Position numbers and translations under genes: made by a program. A stretch of DNA of 64,000 nucleotides from Capitulum mitella (lineage: Eukaryota > Arthropoda > Thecostraca > Pollicipedomorpha > Pollicipedidae). This document shows positions 1 to 13,250 of this stretch, in pieces. Each line of letters begins with the position of its first letter. Position 1 is the stretch's first letter. A model generated the notes under the pieces. That model did no database searches. It was not told where the DNA came from and saw only the letters and a program-made list of their open reading frames with translations. The stretch is from contig CP099849.1 in assembly GCA_030062745.1 (NCBI GenBank), positions 23,548,144 to 23,612,143 of the forward strand, given 5' to 3'.

Positions 1-3000
1 ATAGAAATGGGGCCAACAGAACTACAGTATGATAAACATTCGGGAATAAATTTAATTTGTCCAGGCTTTGTTGACGTCGAAAACATCTCGGCTAGAATGA
101 CATACACGCTGTAACGCTCAAAAGGTTAACAAGGTGCTAATCACACAACAAGTACCGTCGCTTTGAAAGCGCGTGATTTGTATGCGTACACTGCGTGATA
201 CCTAATCCCAGTGGCATTCAGGCTGGTATCACGCGTGATTTAGACTGCTTGATCTTCCCCATATTAATAATTCCTCGGCCGTCAGAACAGTGCCTTGAAC
301 AATCCCTTGTCCTCCACGGCAGAACATTTTAATCAGACGAACACTGCCGCTGTCTGTCTGCCTGCCTGCCCAGCCGACCGACCATGTCGGGGGCCATGTC
401 GTTCTCCACGTCAGTGATCGGTTCGAGATGAGAACGGCCCGTTACCATGGCAGCGGCTGCGGCCGCAGACAACCGGCGGCCGGCTCCGGCCCGACACTTG
501 CGGGCTGTTCTGGCCACAGCCGCCGTCAACCGGGCCTCTCCGACCGGTGGGCGGCGAGGGATTCGAAAGCTGTGACAACCGTCGGTGGGAAACATCTTAC
601 CGCTGCAGAAATATTTACCGTCGCCAGGTCTGTGAGGGGCCGTCGCTCCTCATATCTCTCGAGTAGAAATGCGTGAAATCGACGAACAATAGCACCAAAG
701 CATTCATATTTCCCCAGAAGCATTCAAACAAAGGCAGGAGAAACGCGCCATCATCTAAACAATCCTCTTGAATTCGAGATAGCGACTCTGAACCTGACTG
801 AATACGTCAGTGTACAAAACAGGGTTCGAGTGCCGACATAAAAACTGGCATCTTGGCGGACCATCAGAAAAACTATGCTAATCTCAACTTTTCTTTGTAG
901 TACATCACAAAAATTACGTTTATCTCAACTTTTCTTTGCAATACATCACAAAATTACGTTAATCTGAACTGTTCTTTGCAGTACACCATCCCAACCGAAC
1001 CGGAAATAATTTTCCGAGTTAATGGTAATATACGCCCATGAACTTTCACAACACCTTCCAGCGTCCAGAATCCATGGAGCTTTTGAGCGTAGGGGAGGTT
1101 TCAGGCCCCTCTAAAACGGATCTAGCCCCGGGTTTTCAGGCCTGGTGCATGAATGTGCAGTTCTAACTTTCCTCGCTTAACGTCAACAAAATCCCATTCC
1201 AGCCCATCGGACAAAAGTGTATCCATCTCCTGTTCGTCTCCGAATGCTGGGTAACCAGTGTCACAGTCCGGTTCCCGTCAGCTGCCCAGCTCCACCAGCT
1301 GAGGTAGCTGCCAGCTCCGTCAGCTGCCCAGCTCAGTCGGCCGCCAGCCACGCCCGCCGCAGCTGCGCGGCTCGTCTCTGACGGCGGCCGAGCTCTGGCC
1401 GGTCAGCGGCGGCCGGCGGCAGCGGCGTGGCGCCGCCGCCGCGCCGCGGCGTGTAACGGTGCCCGCCGAGCCGCTCTCCGGCGGCCGGCCCGCCGGCGGC
1501 GGCCGCGCGGCGCCAGATGCTGCGCGCGCCGCGCCGCCGCGCCGCCGCGCCGTTCTGGGTTAGGCGTCCAGCGGGCAGGCCGGCCGGCCGGCTGGGCGGC
1601 GGCCGACCGGCCCGCTCCGGCGAGGTGAAGGGGACCGTCAGCCGTCAGCGAGACGACCGCCTCTGCAGGGGTCAACGCACCCTGGGCTGGCGACGGTGTC
1701 AGATCGGATCAGCCGACTAGAACCGGTCTCATCCCTCCTCGGTGTCCGTTGGTGTTAGGACTCCTCCAGGGCATCGGTCAGGGGCTTCACACCCGAGTGG
1801 CCGCCTCCGACACCGTCTTCCACCGTCAGACCTCAAACCGTCCTGCTTGCCTCGCCTGCCGCCCTGCTCCGGGAAGAGGACGGGCCGGCCGGGAGGTCCT
1901 GCCTACACGGAGACGGCAGGCGTCCGCCGGCCGGCGCCGCGCTGAAAGGGCCGCCGGCCGCCGCAGCCGGCCGGAGCTGCCTCGGCCTTGGGAGCGGCGC
2001 CACCCCGGCTCTGAAGTTCACGGGCAGTCGAGCAAGGACGCCGCGATCGCGTGGCGCCACGAAGCGTCTGCCGCAGGACACCGTGAACTTCGTGTCGGTG
2101 TCTGTAAAAATGAATGCGACAGAAGTCTACGGCTAACTCGATCGCCGGCACCAGTCACGATAACCATGCTCGCGTCGTGATAATATCATGAGGCGTGACT
2201 ATGTCGTGAAAAGTGCTTATATGACGACGAGCTCCCGTGACCAAACTGGGGCTCTCCTAACCAGTCCGCGACTGACTCTGAAGGACAATTTGGGACCTCT
2301 GAGTCACTGCCCGCCGGTCTGGCTCTGACTCGAGGCAGAGGCGTCTGCACCGGAACAGAGGTGACGGGGTCGGGGTCGGCTGCAGGATGTGGGCCCGGAC
2401 ACCGCCGGCCGAGCAGGCCGCGCGCAGCCGCCGCCGCCGCCGCCGCCGACCTTTCAGCCGCTCGGCAGAGACCAGATACGGCCGTCGACAGGAATGCGGC
2501 CCCCGGCGGACTCGGCCGATAGGTGTCGGCCGAAGGGCGGTCTCCGATAGCGGCAGAGGGTCGAGCAGCCGTCGGCCGCTCCCGGCCGCTCCCGGGTGGA
2601 CCACAGAAGGAGGAGTCCGGCACTGTCCTGATGGTGCGAGACAGGTCGCCATGTTCATCCGGCCACTTCAAAACACAACACAACGTAGGACTCGAGCCAC
2701 CAAGCTGGACGGAGCGGTGGTGGTGCTGGTACGCGGTGGAGTAATTAACGAAAGTCGTCATTTTACGCCAGACGCAGCGTAGCGAGGACCTTTATGCATG
2801 TAAATGCTCCCAGGGTGATCATTTTCTGTGCGCCGCAGTAGAGCACAGGTTTCTTTTTGTTCACAAAAGGGCAGGAAACGTCCGGGCTCCAGGGAGGGTG
2901 TCGTCACAGGGGCCCACATTTAAACGAGCTCCACCGATCCCCAATTAGAGCCGTCTATAAACGCACGGGTGCGTGCGTGCCGCAGCGCGACAATCAGTTC

Positions 3001-3139
3001 CATCAGCCGACGGCGGGCGGTGCTCTGACTCACAGACGGGCCGCGTGCCTGGCGCGTGCGCCACCAGCGCCGCAGCTGCGCCGATGTGCGATCGGCGAGT
3101 CGGCGGGGCAAGGGCCGACGGCCGATTTCTGAACTGAGT

Positions 3140-3490
3140 TTTGAGGCTGGAATGGGGCACAAATGAAGCGGTGTCCTGGGACTTAGCTGGGTCTCGGGCT
3201 GATCAGGGTCCTGGCTTCTGAGATTGAACCGAATCCCTTGGATTGAGCTGGACACAAGATCGAGGCGGACCCTGGAAATGAACCGGATCCCTTAGACTGA
3301 ACTGGGTCCTGGGACTCCTGGGAATTCGCATCAGTCTTAGACTGAGCCGGACGTTGAGTCCGGGCTGACTGTGTTCACTAGAATAGCGTCGGACCTGGAC
3401 CTAAAGCCGGTCTCTGGGACTTAACACGGTCCCCAAGACTGAATCGGTACCTGACATTGAACTGAGACCTTGCGCTGTGCTGTGTCCTAC
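3140..3490. repeat. Degenerate GGACTTAGCTGGGTC tandem repeat
   Basis: Diverged units of about 30-45 bp built on GGGACTTAGCTGGGTC / TGAACTGGGTCCTGGGACT. Same style of decay as the other degenerate blocks of the window. Confidence 0.6.
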
Positions 3491-5779
3491 GACTTAGCTG
3501 GGCATACGTCAATGAATAAACCCCACTCCCTGGGCGCCTGCTGGGATGTGAGCAGCGCGGGCTCATTGCAGTTTCTGTGTATAGCACGTGACACAGCGCT
3601 CACAGACAGGGGCTAAAATCAGGGTGTGTCCTCTGATTTAAGCTTACAAGGCGGACAAAGGAGTGTCGGAGCACTTCAGAGGAAGCCGGTGGTTAGAGGC
3701 CGGCCTTCGGTCCCTCCCTCCCCCGCGCCGTCCCTTCCCGTCCGGTGTGCGATCCCCATTACCTGCCCTCCCAGCCGGCAGTGTCCCCCGGCGTCTCACC
3801 TGACTGGCTCCCCCCGCCGCCTGGGGGCGCAGGTGATAAGGTAAACAGGGCTGAAACACGACCCTCGCGCACGCTCAGCGAGACTGGGCATATGACGCCT
3901 GTTACCGCAGGGCCGTACAGATGGGATCAACTGAAACTGACGGCCCGCCGATCTACAATATCTGCAGCCACGGAACCTCACAACGCTCCAGAGGCTCCGG
4001 CAGCGTCTCGTCGCACGGCGTCAGCGGCATGACCACGCCGTCCACATGAAGGCCGGCGAGGGGAGGTGGAGCTGTTGTCCGGCGTCGGGCGCGGGGGCGG
4101 CGCGCACGCGGCCGCGCCACGACCGCCGCCCGGAGCGCCACGATCGCCGCCCGGAGCCGCAGGCGGCGGCAGGTGGCGCGCTGGCCACGCGGCGGCTTCT
4201 GGCGGCGGCGGCGGTGGTCGGTCGCCCGCCAGCGCCGCCGCCGCCAGACATTCCACAGGCTCCGGCCCGGCGTTCTGGCGCTGGTCCGCCGGACTGCTGC
4301 CACCGTGATTAATGGATACCCGAGGTGGGCAGCTATTTTCTGGTCCTGTCACGCGAAGATGGTGATGTGGATGTTGAATCAGAACCGGGCATGAAGTAGG
4401 TCATGGGGACCTTGGCGCTGAGTATTGCTAGCCATGTCCAAATCGCGATAAAAGGAAAAATGCTTCCCAGTTTCCTTTAGCTATTTGGCATTCTTTAGCT
4501 GAGCCCTGCAGACGCCACCGGCTTTGCAGGCTCATCGTGGAATCACTGAGGGTAACGTCATTGGACATCCACAGCCGGTGTAAAGCAACAGATAGCCTTA
4601 CGGCGGCCGAGTGCCGTCAATCTCGTCCCGTTCCGCCGGCCGTCAGCCCGGACCGCCGACGTCAACTGGTCACAAGAGCCCGCCGGCGACCCGAGCGAGC
4701 GCACACGACACCAACCCGACCGCGAAGACGGCTCCGGACCGGCTGGAACGCGCCGGCAGCGGTCACCGGCCGCACCGGCCGGGCCACGCAGGGTCAAACA
4801 GGCCCGCACTGCGGAGGCACCCTGCCGTCCGCCCCTGACCCTGACTCTCCCCCGCTGCCTAACCGGAAGGACCAAGCAAGGACGGCCATTGTCCCAATGT
4901 CCTGAAACATGTGGGCGCCTCGGAGCCATGGTGGTTTTCAGGCCTGGCACGGCTGTCTTTAGCCTTCCAGAGGTTCAGCGCCAGCATGTCTCACACAGAC
5001 GGCAGTCGCGTATGACATGCCTTCTGATACGTGACAAATGATCGCCAGGTTTAGGCTGGTTATCGCAGGCTTGGACTGATATGTCACGAGCCTTATCTTT
5101 GAGTGGTTCGTGGCAAATTACGTCAGAAATTCTGATTGTCCGTCAAACGAAGTGGGCCTTTTAGCGAGACATGAACCAATCCACCCACAGGTGGGGAAAG
5201 CCAGGTGACTAACTTTCCTGCGCGCGAGGCAATCACTGCTGCCGTCAGCAATGGCTTTGAGCCACCCACCGAGAGCTCATCGTTTCCTCGCGCCTGCCGC
5301 CATTCTGCGCCGCCATGACGTTGGCCTATTCACCCCAGAGTGCTGACGTCACACTTCTGCCGCCTTTTGACGGCTCCACTCCAGCCCTTCTTCGGGCTGG
5401 AGTGGAGCCGGGCCGATAAACGGCTGATCCCCAGATCCTGCTGATCTCCGGCCGCAGTTGCCCCCCCCCCCTCCCCCTCCCCGGCGTCCGGGACGTTATC
5501 GGCGGCCCGGTTATGGCTCCGACGTCAGGCCGCACTTGGCCGCCCAGATAGCGGCCGTATCATATCTGAGGCGCGGTCGGCCGGGCGGCGGCCGCCGGCG
5601 GCAGCCTCAGCCCGGCCGTCCCGCCGGCTCCCGGTCCCACTGAGACGGCCCAAAACGGACAGCGCAGCCACGGAACTGACCCCGACCAGCCAAGGACGGA
5701 CCCGCGCAGTAACGGGACCGGTCCCTGCCCGCCACGGACGGACTCGCGCAGCAGACTTGTGCTTGATTTCTCATCGGTG

Positions 5780-6300
5780 GGAACCGATTCCGAGCCCGAC
5801 TCAGGGCTTGCCAAGTCGATCCTGATTTTGACTCAACGTTTTTTAAAGAATGAATCGATTCCGATCCCGTCACAAGATGAAATGGATCGACTCCGGAATC
5901 GATTCCACCAAAATCCATTTGGCTGGATTAAGCCATTCGAATTAATCCCAGTTCCGATTCTGAAAACAACAGTCTGATTCAACTTCGACTCTGACTCCGG
6001 CACTTATCAGTGTAATCATTCCCGATTTTGACTTTGGCTTTTGACCGATATTGATTGGCCGTAACGGAACTGATTCCGCAGTCGAATCTGATTCCGAGGG
6101 AAGCAAGCACAAGTCTGCCGCACAGTCGCAGGACCGACCCATGTCCTCCTGAGACGGACCAGCAGAGTCACTGGACCGGCGCCGGTTGGCCGGAGACTCT
6201 GGACAGACCAGCCCCGTCGCGGACAGACCAGGCCGGTCCAGGATGGGTCGGCCCAGTCCCGGATAGACCAGACAGGCCCCGGAGAGACCGGCACGCCTCC
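5780..6300. repeat. Degenerate GATTCCGATT and GACCGGACCAG repeats
   Basis: First a stretch of GATTCCGATTC / CGATTTTGACT variants (to about 6110), then a GC-rich stretch of GACCGGCCCAGTCCCGGA-like units. Both are imperfect and non-coding. Confidence 0.55.
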
Positions 6301-7797
6301 TGAACGGTCCAGGCCCTAGTCTGAGCCGGACAGTGGAGCTGCTATCACGGGCTATCATCCAGCCTTGTCGATACAAGGCGACGCTGATTTGTGAATGGAG
6401 CGTTGAATATTTCAGAGCTCGCCAAATTCGGCATTAGGTCATCATCAAGGGCGCTTATCATGGCTACAGACCAGGAGATTGCTGAGGTCATTCCAGCTTA
6501 TAGGGTGGGAGCTGGACTTCACACTTTCGAAGCTGCAGCCTTCGAGTGTCTGGCTACTGTTCCAGGGTCAGATGACGGCCCCGACTTCGGATCCGATGCA
6601 CCCACTCAGGTTGTACAAAGTACTTCACACGGATTTCACATGAGTTCGCACAGACTTAGCACGAATCTAACGTGGGCTTCACGCAGACGTCACGCGGCTC
6701 TCAGAGCCAGCCGGGGACAGAGTCCGACGTGTGGCTGACGTCACGTCACGCCGAAACGTGCGACGACTTCGTCAGAAGCCGGATGGCAGGAGCCCGGGCG
6801 CCTGCCGCGTGGACGCGTTCCATCGGAGTTTTCTCTCCGCCCGGTTCTAATTGGAAAGAGAGTGGTCTGGATGGGATGACAGCCCGGGCGCAGACTGGGC
6901 GCTGGGGGGCCCTGGCAGCATTCCTCACGTCCGCATCCGGCAAGTCCGCAGAGCTGCCCCAGTGACGTCCTGTTTCGGTGAGGTGACTCGCATGGCTTCC
7001 ATCAATTAGTGCGGGACGCACCGCACGCAGGCAGAAGACCGGAGGGCCTGAGACCCCAGCGCCGGCCTGGCAAACATGAGAGGCTGTCCCGCCAGCGTCC
7101 ACAGACTTGCCACAGGCTAGCGAGGCTCCCAAAATCCTTGCGGGAGTCGAGTTGAACCAACGTGGTGCATCATTCTTCATGTTTCTTCACTCACCAGACG
7201 TACACGGAATAACCTTTCGGCGTTGAACAGGTGCTTCGTTGTGGAATGAGAGCTGACCAATGGGCCGTAATCCCAGACGCGTTCGAATGGCTTATGCGGC
7301 GCTATGACCATGGCAAACTTGAAGGGGAACGGTACGATATGCTGTAATTCGACGATGCTCGAACACTCGGAGCAAGTTGATTTTCTATGTGCGAACGTGC
7401 GAATTCAGCCCGATGTTGCTGCTGAACCTGGCCCGGTGACATGCTTTCGGGCCGGGTCCGGCGCTCAGAGTAAGGCCAAAAACGACAAGCCAACTGCCCA
7501 CTGCAAGTGAAGGTTCCCGAATGTAAATGAGCATTTCATTTTTCACTCTTACCAACCTAGACCAGAAAGACTGCGCTGCATACAACCCGAGCATACGGCG
7601 GCCATGCTACAATAGCTTCCAGCGAAATATCGGCATGGATGGGTAGTGTTCGCCAACTACCGCTGTTGATTTATTTTGATCCCTTTCACTCGCCAGTCTC
7701 CCACATTTATCAACGGGCGACGCAGAAACGAGAACAAAGCTGTGGGTTTAAAACCACTGTTCGCTGTTTCGGCCGAACAGACCGTCCATGGGAGAGC

Positions 7798-7941
<144 letters not shown>

Positions 7942-8399
7942 GCATGGGACGAGCGCCCGCATAGCGCTACGAAACAGCGCCTTCGACAGGAAGTACAACA
8001 GCTGACCTCCAGCCCACGCTCTCTCCACTTTCTGCGCTTCCTCCGCTCCCCTGCTACCGACGGCCAGAGAAGCCAACAAACTGCGAACGCCTGAGCCCAG
8101 TGTCCAACACGAAAACGCCCTAAATTGTCCAGTCTACGCGCAGTCAGCCTGCCAGCGCGCCGACTGGTCCTTACTGACTGGTACTGCTAGACTGGCCCGT
8201 CAGACTGGCCCTGTGAGACTGGTCTCCCCAGACGGTGCCGTCAAGCTGGTGCTCTTTGGTCCATACCCGTGGGCAGGCCGTGCGGAGGCTCGGCTCCCTC
8301 GGTGCTGCCGAATGTACAGATCCAACGTTCCGAAGCCCGGAGACGCCCAGAAGCCGGTCTGCCCACACCGGCCCGGCCCGCTCCACCACGGTCTGGCCG

Positions 8400-9150
8400 A
8401 GCGCGTCCCATCACGGCTTGGCTCGGCCCGGCCCAGGTCGGCCGGCCAGGCCTGACTCGACTCGGGCCGCCTCGGCCGGCCTCCGGCGCGGGCGGCCTCC
8501 GGCACTGCCCGGCCGGCAGCCGGTTCCGTCTCGGCAGAGCGCGTCGGCCGGCGGCGGGGCGGCCGCCGCCGGCCCGGGCCGCCGCTGGGAGCGCATCGCC
8601 GCCGGCCGCGCCCACAGGAAGTCAGCTCGGGGCGGCCGCGGCCCGGCGAGGGGAGCCGGTCGGCCGCTCCGGCCGCCCTGGCCTACAAAGAGCGGCTGCG
8701 TGCCGCTTTCCCGCGGCGGCGGCGGCGGCGGCGGCGACTTTCCCGCGGCGACGCGTGCCGGCCGGCTGACGACCTCGTCCCGAGCGCCGCAGAGGCGGCA
8801 GCGCCGCGGCAGAGGTCCATCTCGGATGCGACGCCAGCCGGCCCGGGCCGCCGCCCAGCGTCCCGACCGTCCGCTCCGCTGCACAGAGTCAGCCACCCGG
8901 AACGCGGCCGCCGGGCCGCCGGGCCGGGCCGGCCGCCGGCGGTCTGCACTCACCTCAGACTGCCACTCCTCGGGGGTCGTCCCGCTGTGCCGGCCTCGAC
9001 AGGCGCAGGCCTGGGCGTCCGGCGGCGGCGTCTGGCCGCTCAGGGCGGGCCGCTGTCGCGTGTCACGTCGGCCGCCGCGCGCACAGCCACCTGCCCGGCC
9101 CACCGGTCGGCCAACTGCGCCCGCCGCCGGCCCGTGTCAATGAACAGGTG
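8400..9150. other. GC-rich GGCCGG/GCCGCC patch
   Basis: About 750 bp of very high GC with dense CpG and CCGGCC motifs. Open frames on both strands are low-complexity Ala/Arg/Pro/Gly. It could be a CpG-rich regulatory region or a decayed coding segment; nothing decides this. Confidence 0.5.
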
Positions 9151-9489
9151 GCCACTGACGTCACGCCCGCGGAGGGCCGCCCAGAGACATCTACCGGCGG
9201 GAAATGAAGCTCAGCTGCTGCGCGAGCCAACGTGATATATGTGCGGCATAAATATATGTGCGGCGCCTTACGAGGGTTAGAAAAAATGTAACATCGGTTA
9301 GAGTTGAACTGATGTCAGCAGTCACATCGATGAACAACTCTACAGCTTTGAAATGGTGCGCACCGGATTCAGAGATGGCAGGAGCTCCACCAAAATCAAA
9401 ACTAAACGGACGTCCCCGATATAGTGTGCAGACAGCACGTTTTCGCCGCCGTATCGGTCTAATGTGCCTTTAAAATAGGTAGCGACGGC

Positions 9490-9940
9490 GGAAATGGGGG
9501 GGGGGGGGGCAGGAGGGGCGGTCGCCCCTCCAGCCGTCAGGCTGGGGGCAAAAATATGTTTCTGCTCCCCCTGCAGAAATTTCGATTACTGCACCAAGCA
9601 AAATCGTAAAAAATCAACCTTGCGTTATTAGAAAAAAAATAATTGTGGGAGCATCGGCGTCAGACGATAACAATTTTCACGAAATTTAGTACAAATCCGA
9701 ATGCTTTTTCATACATGGTAGTCATTAAATTTAATGGTATTCGGCGCCCATTATAAGACGAGACGATTTTGGCGATGTTTTCAGGAGTAATCAGCACAAG
9801 TGTACGCGGCAGCCTTTTGTATCAAACGTGACGTCAATGAGGAGAAATATAACCGTTTTTGTAGACAATGATATTTGTGCGTAGGAACAGGGGGAAGGGC
9901 GGGGGGCGGGCCATGGCTCCCACTTTTTGGAAGCTTAACA
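9490..9940. mobile_element. Possible small DNA transposon remnant
   Basis: An AT-rich 450-bp insert is bracketed by GGGGGGGGGGCAGGAGGGGC plus GGTCGCCCCTCC on the left and a G-rich GGGGGAAGGGCGGGGGGCGG on the right, a look common to non-autonomous hAT-like elements. Termini and target duplications could not be established. Confidence 0.25.
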
Positions 9941-10419
9941 TTAGCGCTTTGGAGGAAATTATATCATATTTATTATATGTAAGCCTGATGTGATTTTAGC
10001 GTCACTCAGTTTGATGTATGTTGAGATTCTTTTTTGTATGTAGTGTACTCCTTGATCGCCTTGCACTCCGCAGCCAACGTACCGGACGAAGCACACTCCT
10101 CAGCACAACGTGGTTCTGTATTTTCGGTCGAACGTGACCACGCGCCACCCTCGGACTCCGTTTACAAACTGCCCCCGGCCCCGCACCAGGGCGCTCCGGG
10201 GGCCGAACGGACAAATGAACCAAGGGCGAAGCGACACGCGACTCACGAGCGCCCCCATGGGTCTCCCACCCAACTATGGGACGTGGCCCGCGTGGCCGCA
10301 CGACCAGTACTGTAAGGTTATACCTTACTCTACACCGTTTTACAAAAAGCGGCATGTCCATAACTGATATGCATTTACATGAGATAGCTGAATATGCAGA
10401 ATACCTAACAGAAAACCTA

Positions 10420-10645
10420 ACACTACACCTTTCGTCTGCTAACTGTGACAGGTTTAGAAAAACGACGGTTACATGCAAAACATATACATTACGGACTGTA
10501 TCGCTCCGGAGCCCGTCTATCGTTAACCCAGAATTTAGCACTACACCTTTTGTCAACAAACAGTGACAGGTTTAGCAAAACGCCGGGTACATGCAAAACA
10601 TATACACTACGGACTGTACCGCTCTGGAGCCCGTCTAACCCGCGG
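10420..10645 (-). repeat. 120-bp tandem duplication at the end of the gypsy pol frame
   Basis: The segment from GTGACAGGTTTAG through ATGCAAAACATATACA to GCTCCGGAGCCCGTCT is present twice, 120 bp apart (CGGACTGTATCG at 10492, CGGACTGTACCG at 10612). On the minus strand it includes the last codons of the polyprotein (RRAPERYSP) and its stop, so both copies end with the same peptide. It probably belongs to the junction between pol and the 3' LTR. Confidence 0.8.
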
Positions 10646-12130
10646 ATTGCGGTGCACTGGATTGCCGTTCGGCGATGGGCGCGCCGTTGGGACCGGGATG
10701 CGCGACCTGCGCGCGGGCGGGTTGGAAGATGGACTATGATGCGCCTCCCTTGGAGGTGGAGGTGCCACCTCCGGCGCAACAGCGGGCTCCGAGGATGTGT
10801 GGCTTTCCTGGGCGTCTGCCTGGGACGGCCCGGGGATCACCGCTACCGGCGGCTGCACGTCGGCCTGTTGTGTTAGCGTTACCGGCAAGAACTCATGGGC
10901 TTGTGGGTTCATTACCGCAGCCTGCGCGTCCTGTCTAATTTGGCTTGACGGTGCGGCCGTCACTTGAACTGATGCCTGGGCTTGGTGGGCGACCGTTACC
11001 GGCGGCGCCGACGCCCGGTTCAACGGTTTGACCGTTGTTACTCCCTCGGGCTGGCTCACGTCTCCTTGGGGTCGCGGTTTGAGCCGGTTGTGGTGGACCA
11101 CCAGTTTTCGCCGCCGGCATCGCACAGCTGGATGCGATAATTCAGGTCGCTGGTTTGAGCGATGAGCCAGCACAACCGCCGGTTTCCAGGGCCGGACAAA
11201 CTTATGATACTCGTCCTTCGCGGGCACTTTGCGGAAAAGGTAAACGGTCTCGCCAGGCTGATAATGGAAGGAGTTTAGTTTCCGGCCGTACAGATCTCGA
11301 TTGACGATGGTTGCCTCCTCTGTCTGTCGGCGAGCAAAACTGTAGGCTGTCTGTAGGCCTTGACAGAGATTATCTACATATGCTGCCAACGCCTTGCCTT
11401 GCCCAGGGTTTACCGGGACTATTACGCCAGCCTCCGCTGGCAGGCGCGGCTCCCGTCCCATCATGAGGAGGTACGGGCTGTAGCCGGTGGTGTCGTGCAC
11501 CTGGGACCTATACCCCAGGAGCAGCAGCGGCAAGTGTTGATCCCATGAGGCGTGGCTGTTTTGATCTAGATAGCGCGCCAGCATATCTAGAATTACGCGG
11601 TTGACCCGCTCGCACACACCATTGCCGGAGGGCCACCCGGGCGACGTCTGTGTTTTCGCTATGCCCAAGAGACGGCACGTGTGTTTGAACACAGCGCCAC
11701 AGAAATTGGCTCCTTGATCGGAATGGAAAGAGTGCGGCACGCCCAGTCGTGAAACGAAATCATTAGAACGCCCGCCACCTCGGTGGCATCCTGGGTTTTC
11801 GGAGGGTACTCCTCTACCCATTTAGTGAAATGGTCCACAACTACTAGAAGGTGTTTGTGGCCGCGCGTTGTCTCCGGGAGATGTGTGAGGAGGCCAATGG
11901 CGACCTTTTCCAGCGGCGCCGTTGCCATGAGGTCTTCCAGATGTGCTCGTGGCTTGGGCTTCGGTATGTTTCTGGCTGCGCACCTTTCGCATGCCTTGCA
12001 GAACTGCGCGGCAGCGGTGCCCAGACAGGGAGCTCAGAACCGTTTTTGGATCACTTTAGTCAGTTTCCGGGCAATGAAATGGCCTCTGGTGAGTCCCGCG
12101 TGCATCGACTCGATAACCCCCTTGACCAGC
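10607..12130 (-). pseudogene. Ty3/gypsy integrase, broken
   Basis: Minus-strand integrase of an LTR retrotransposon. It shows remains of the HHCC zinc finger (C-x2-C near 11990), the first catalytic Asp in VVVDHFTKW (11659-11928 frame), the second in HSDQGANF and the Glu in NGVCERVNR (10607-11821 frame), then a chromodomain-like or GPY-type region (PGETVYLFRKVPAKDEY) and a Pro-rich tail. A stop lies in the zinc-finger region near 12029 and a frame change near 11750, so the protein cannot be made as is. Its partner reverse transcriptase lies upstream on the same strand. Confidence 0.9.
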
Positions 12131-12389
12131 TGAGTGGGTAAGATTATCTGGGGCTCGGTGGCATTTCGAATTCCTGTTCTTACTGCACGACAAATCAGGC
12201 CGCCAGCGATCCTGAGGCGGTCAAACTGTTTCCAGAAAGGCCGTTCTCTGGAACTAGGTGGAGCCCGTTGCGATTTGGCATCGTCTTGGACCCACTAATT
12301 AGCCGTAACCACAGAGGAATCCTTCCTTTGCTCCTCCCGTAAGAATGCCGTGGGCCAAGTCGCCACGCTGGCACAGTGTCGTCCCGGTT

Positions 12390-13250
12390 CAGTCGCTACC
12401 CCCGCGGCGGCGCCGCCGCCTGTCGCACCAGCGACGGCGGCAGCTGTAGCCGAGGGCGGCTCCGGCGGCCGAGGACCGGCCGCGGTGATCGTGCGGACCG
12501 GCGCGCCGGCCGATCGGCCGGGATTCCCTCCGGCGGCGGCGGTGATCGCGCTGACTGCAGCGCTGCCCGCGCCGCCGGCCGAGCCGCCTTGAGGGGCGGG
12601 GCTCGTGTGGGGGACAGAGCCCCGATCGCAGCGCCGCGCAAACGCTGCTTGTGCGATTGAGACTCAGCCGCGATAACCGCCCCGGCCGTGGAGTTGTCCG
12701 GGTCACTGGCCAAGAAGCCGGCTGCGGGTGGCTCGGGCAGACTGTGCCCGGCCGCGGAACCAGCGCCGTTGGCCAGTGAACCAGCCGCGGACAGCGGCGG
12801 CTCGGTCGGCAGATGCTCGACCACAGACATTACGCGGACCGTGCCGCTGTCTGTTTGGCAGGCGACCTCTTGGGTCGGGGGTGGAATGCGCGACATCCCG
12901 TCAGCATTCCCATATGCCAGACCTGGACAGTGCTACACTGTGAACGGAAAGTTGCCCAGTGCTCCCAGCCACCTTGCCAGCATTCCCTGAGGATCGCGGA
13001 GGTTTAGCAGCCATTGGAGACTGCTGTGGTCTGTGCGCAACACAAATCTACCCCCCAGCAGAAAATGCCGAAAGTGCATGATGAACGTGACTGTGGCCAA
13101 CAGCTCCTTTTAAGTCACCGAGTAGTTTAGTTGGTTTTTAGCCAGCGTTGCGCTGCCGTACGCCATCACGCGCTCGGCGCCGTCCTGCATCTGGAGAAGG
13201 CAGGTTCCCACTCTGCGGTCAGACGCGTCCGTGTCGAGGATGAACGGTTC
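12390..13250 (-). pseudogene. Ty3/gypsy RNase H and linker, broken
   Basis: The RNase H domain starts with the catalytic DTDASD motif near 13230 and continues through HFRHFLLGG and RTDHSSLQWL. It is interrupted by TAA at 13110-13112 and a further TAG after the FTV segment (near 12940). The typical post-RNase H SRIP motif is followed by an unusual Ala/Pro/Arg-rich, very GC-rich linker (about 12400-12700) before the integrase. A frame change separates it from the reverse transcriptase. Confidence 0.82.

Noticed and set aside
8235..9143. Long open frames (302 aa plus, 230 aa minus) in a GC-rich patch
   Set aside because: Low-complexity Ala/Arg/Pro on both strands with no domain; high GC alone removes stop codons.
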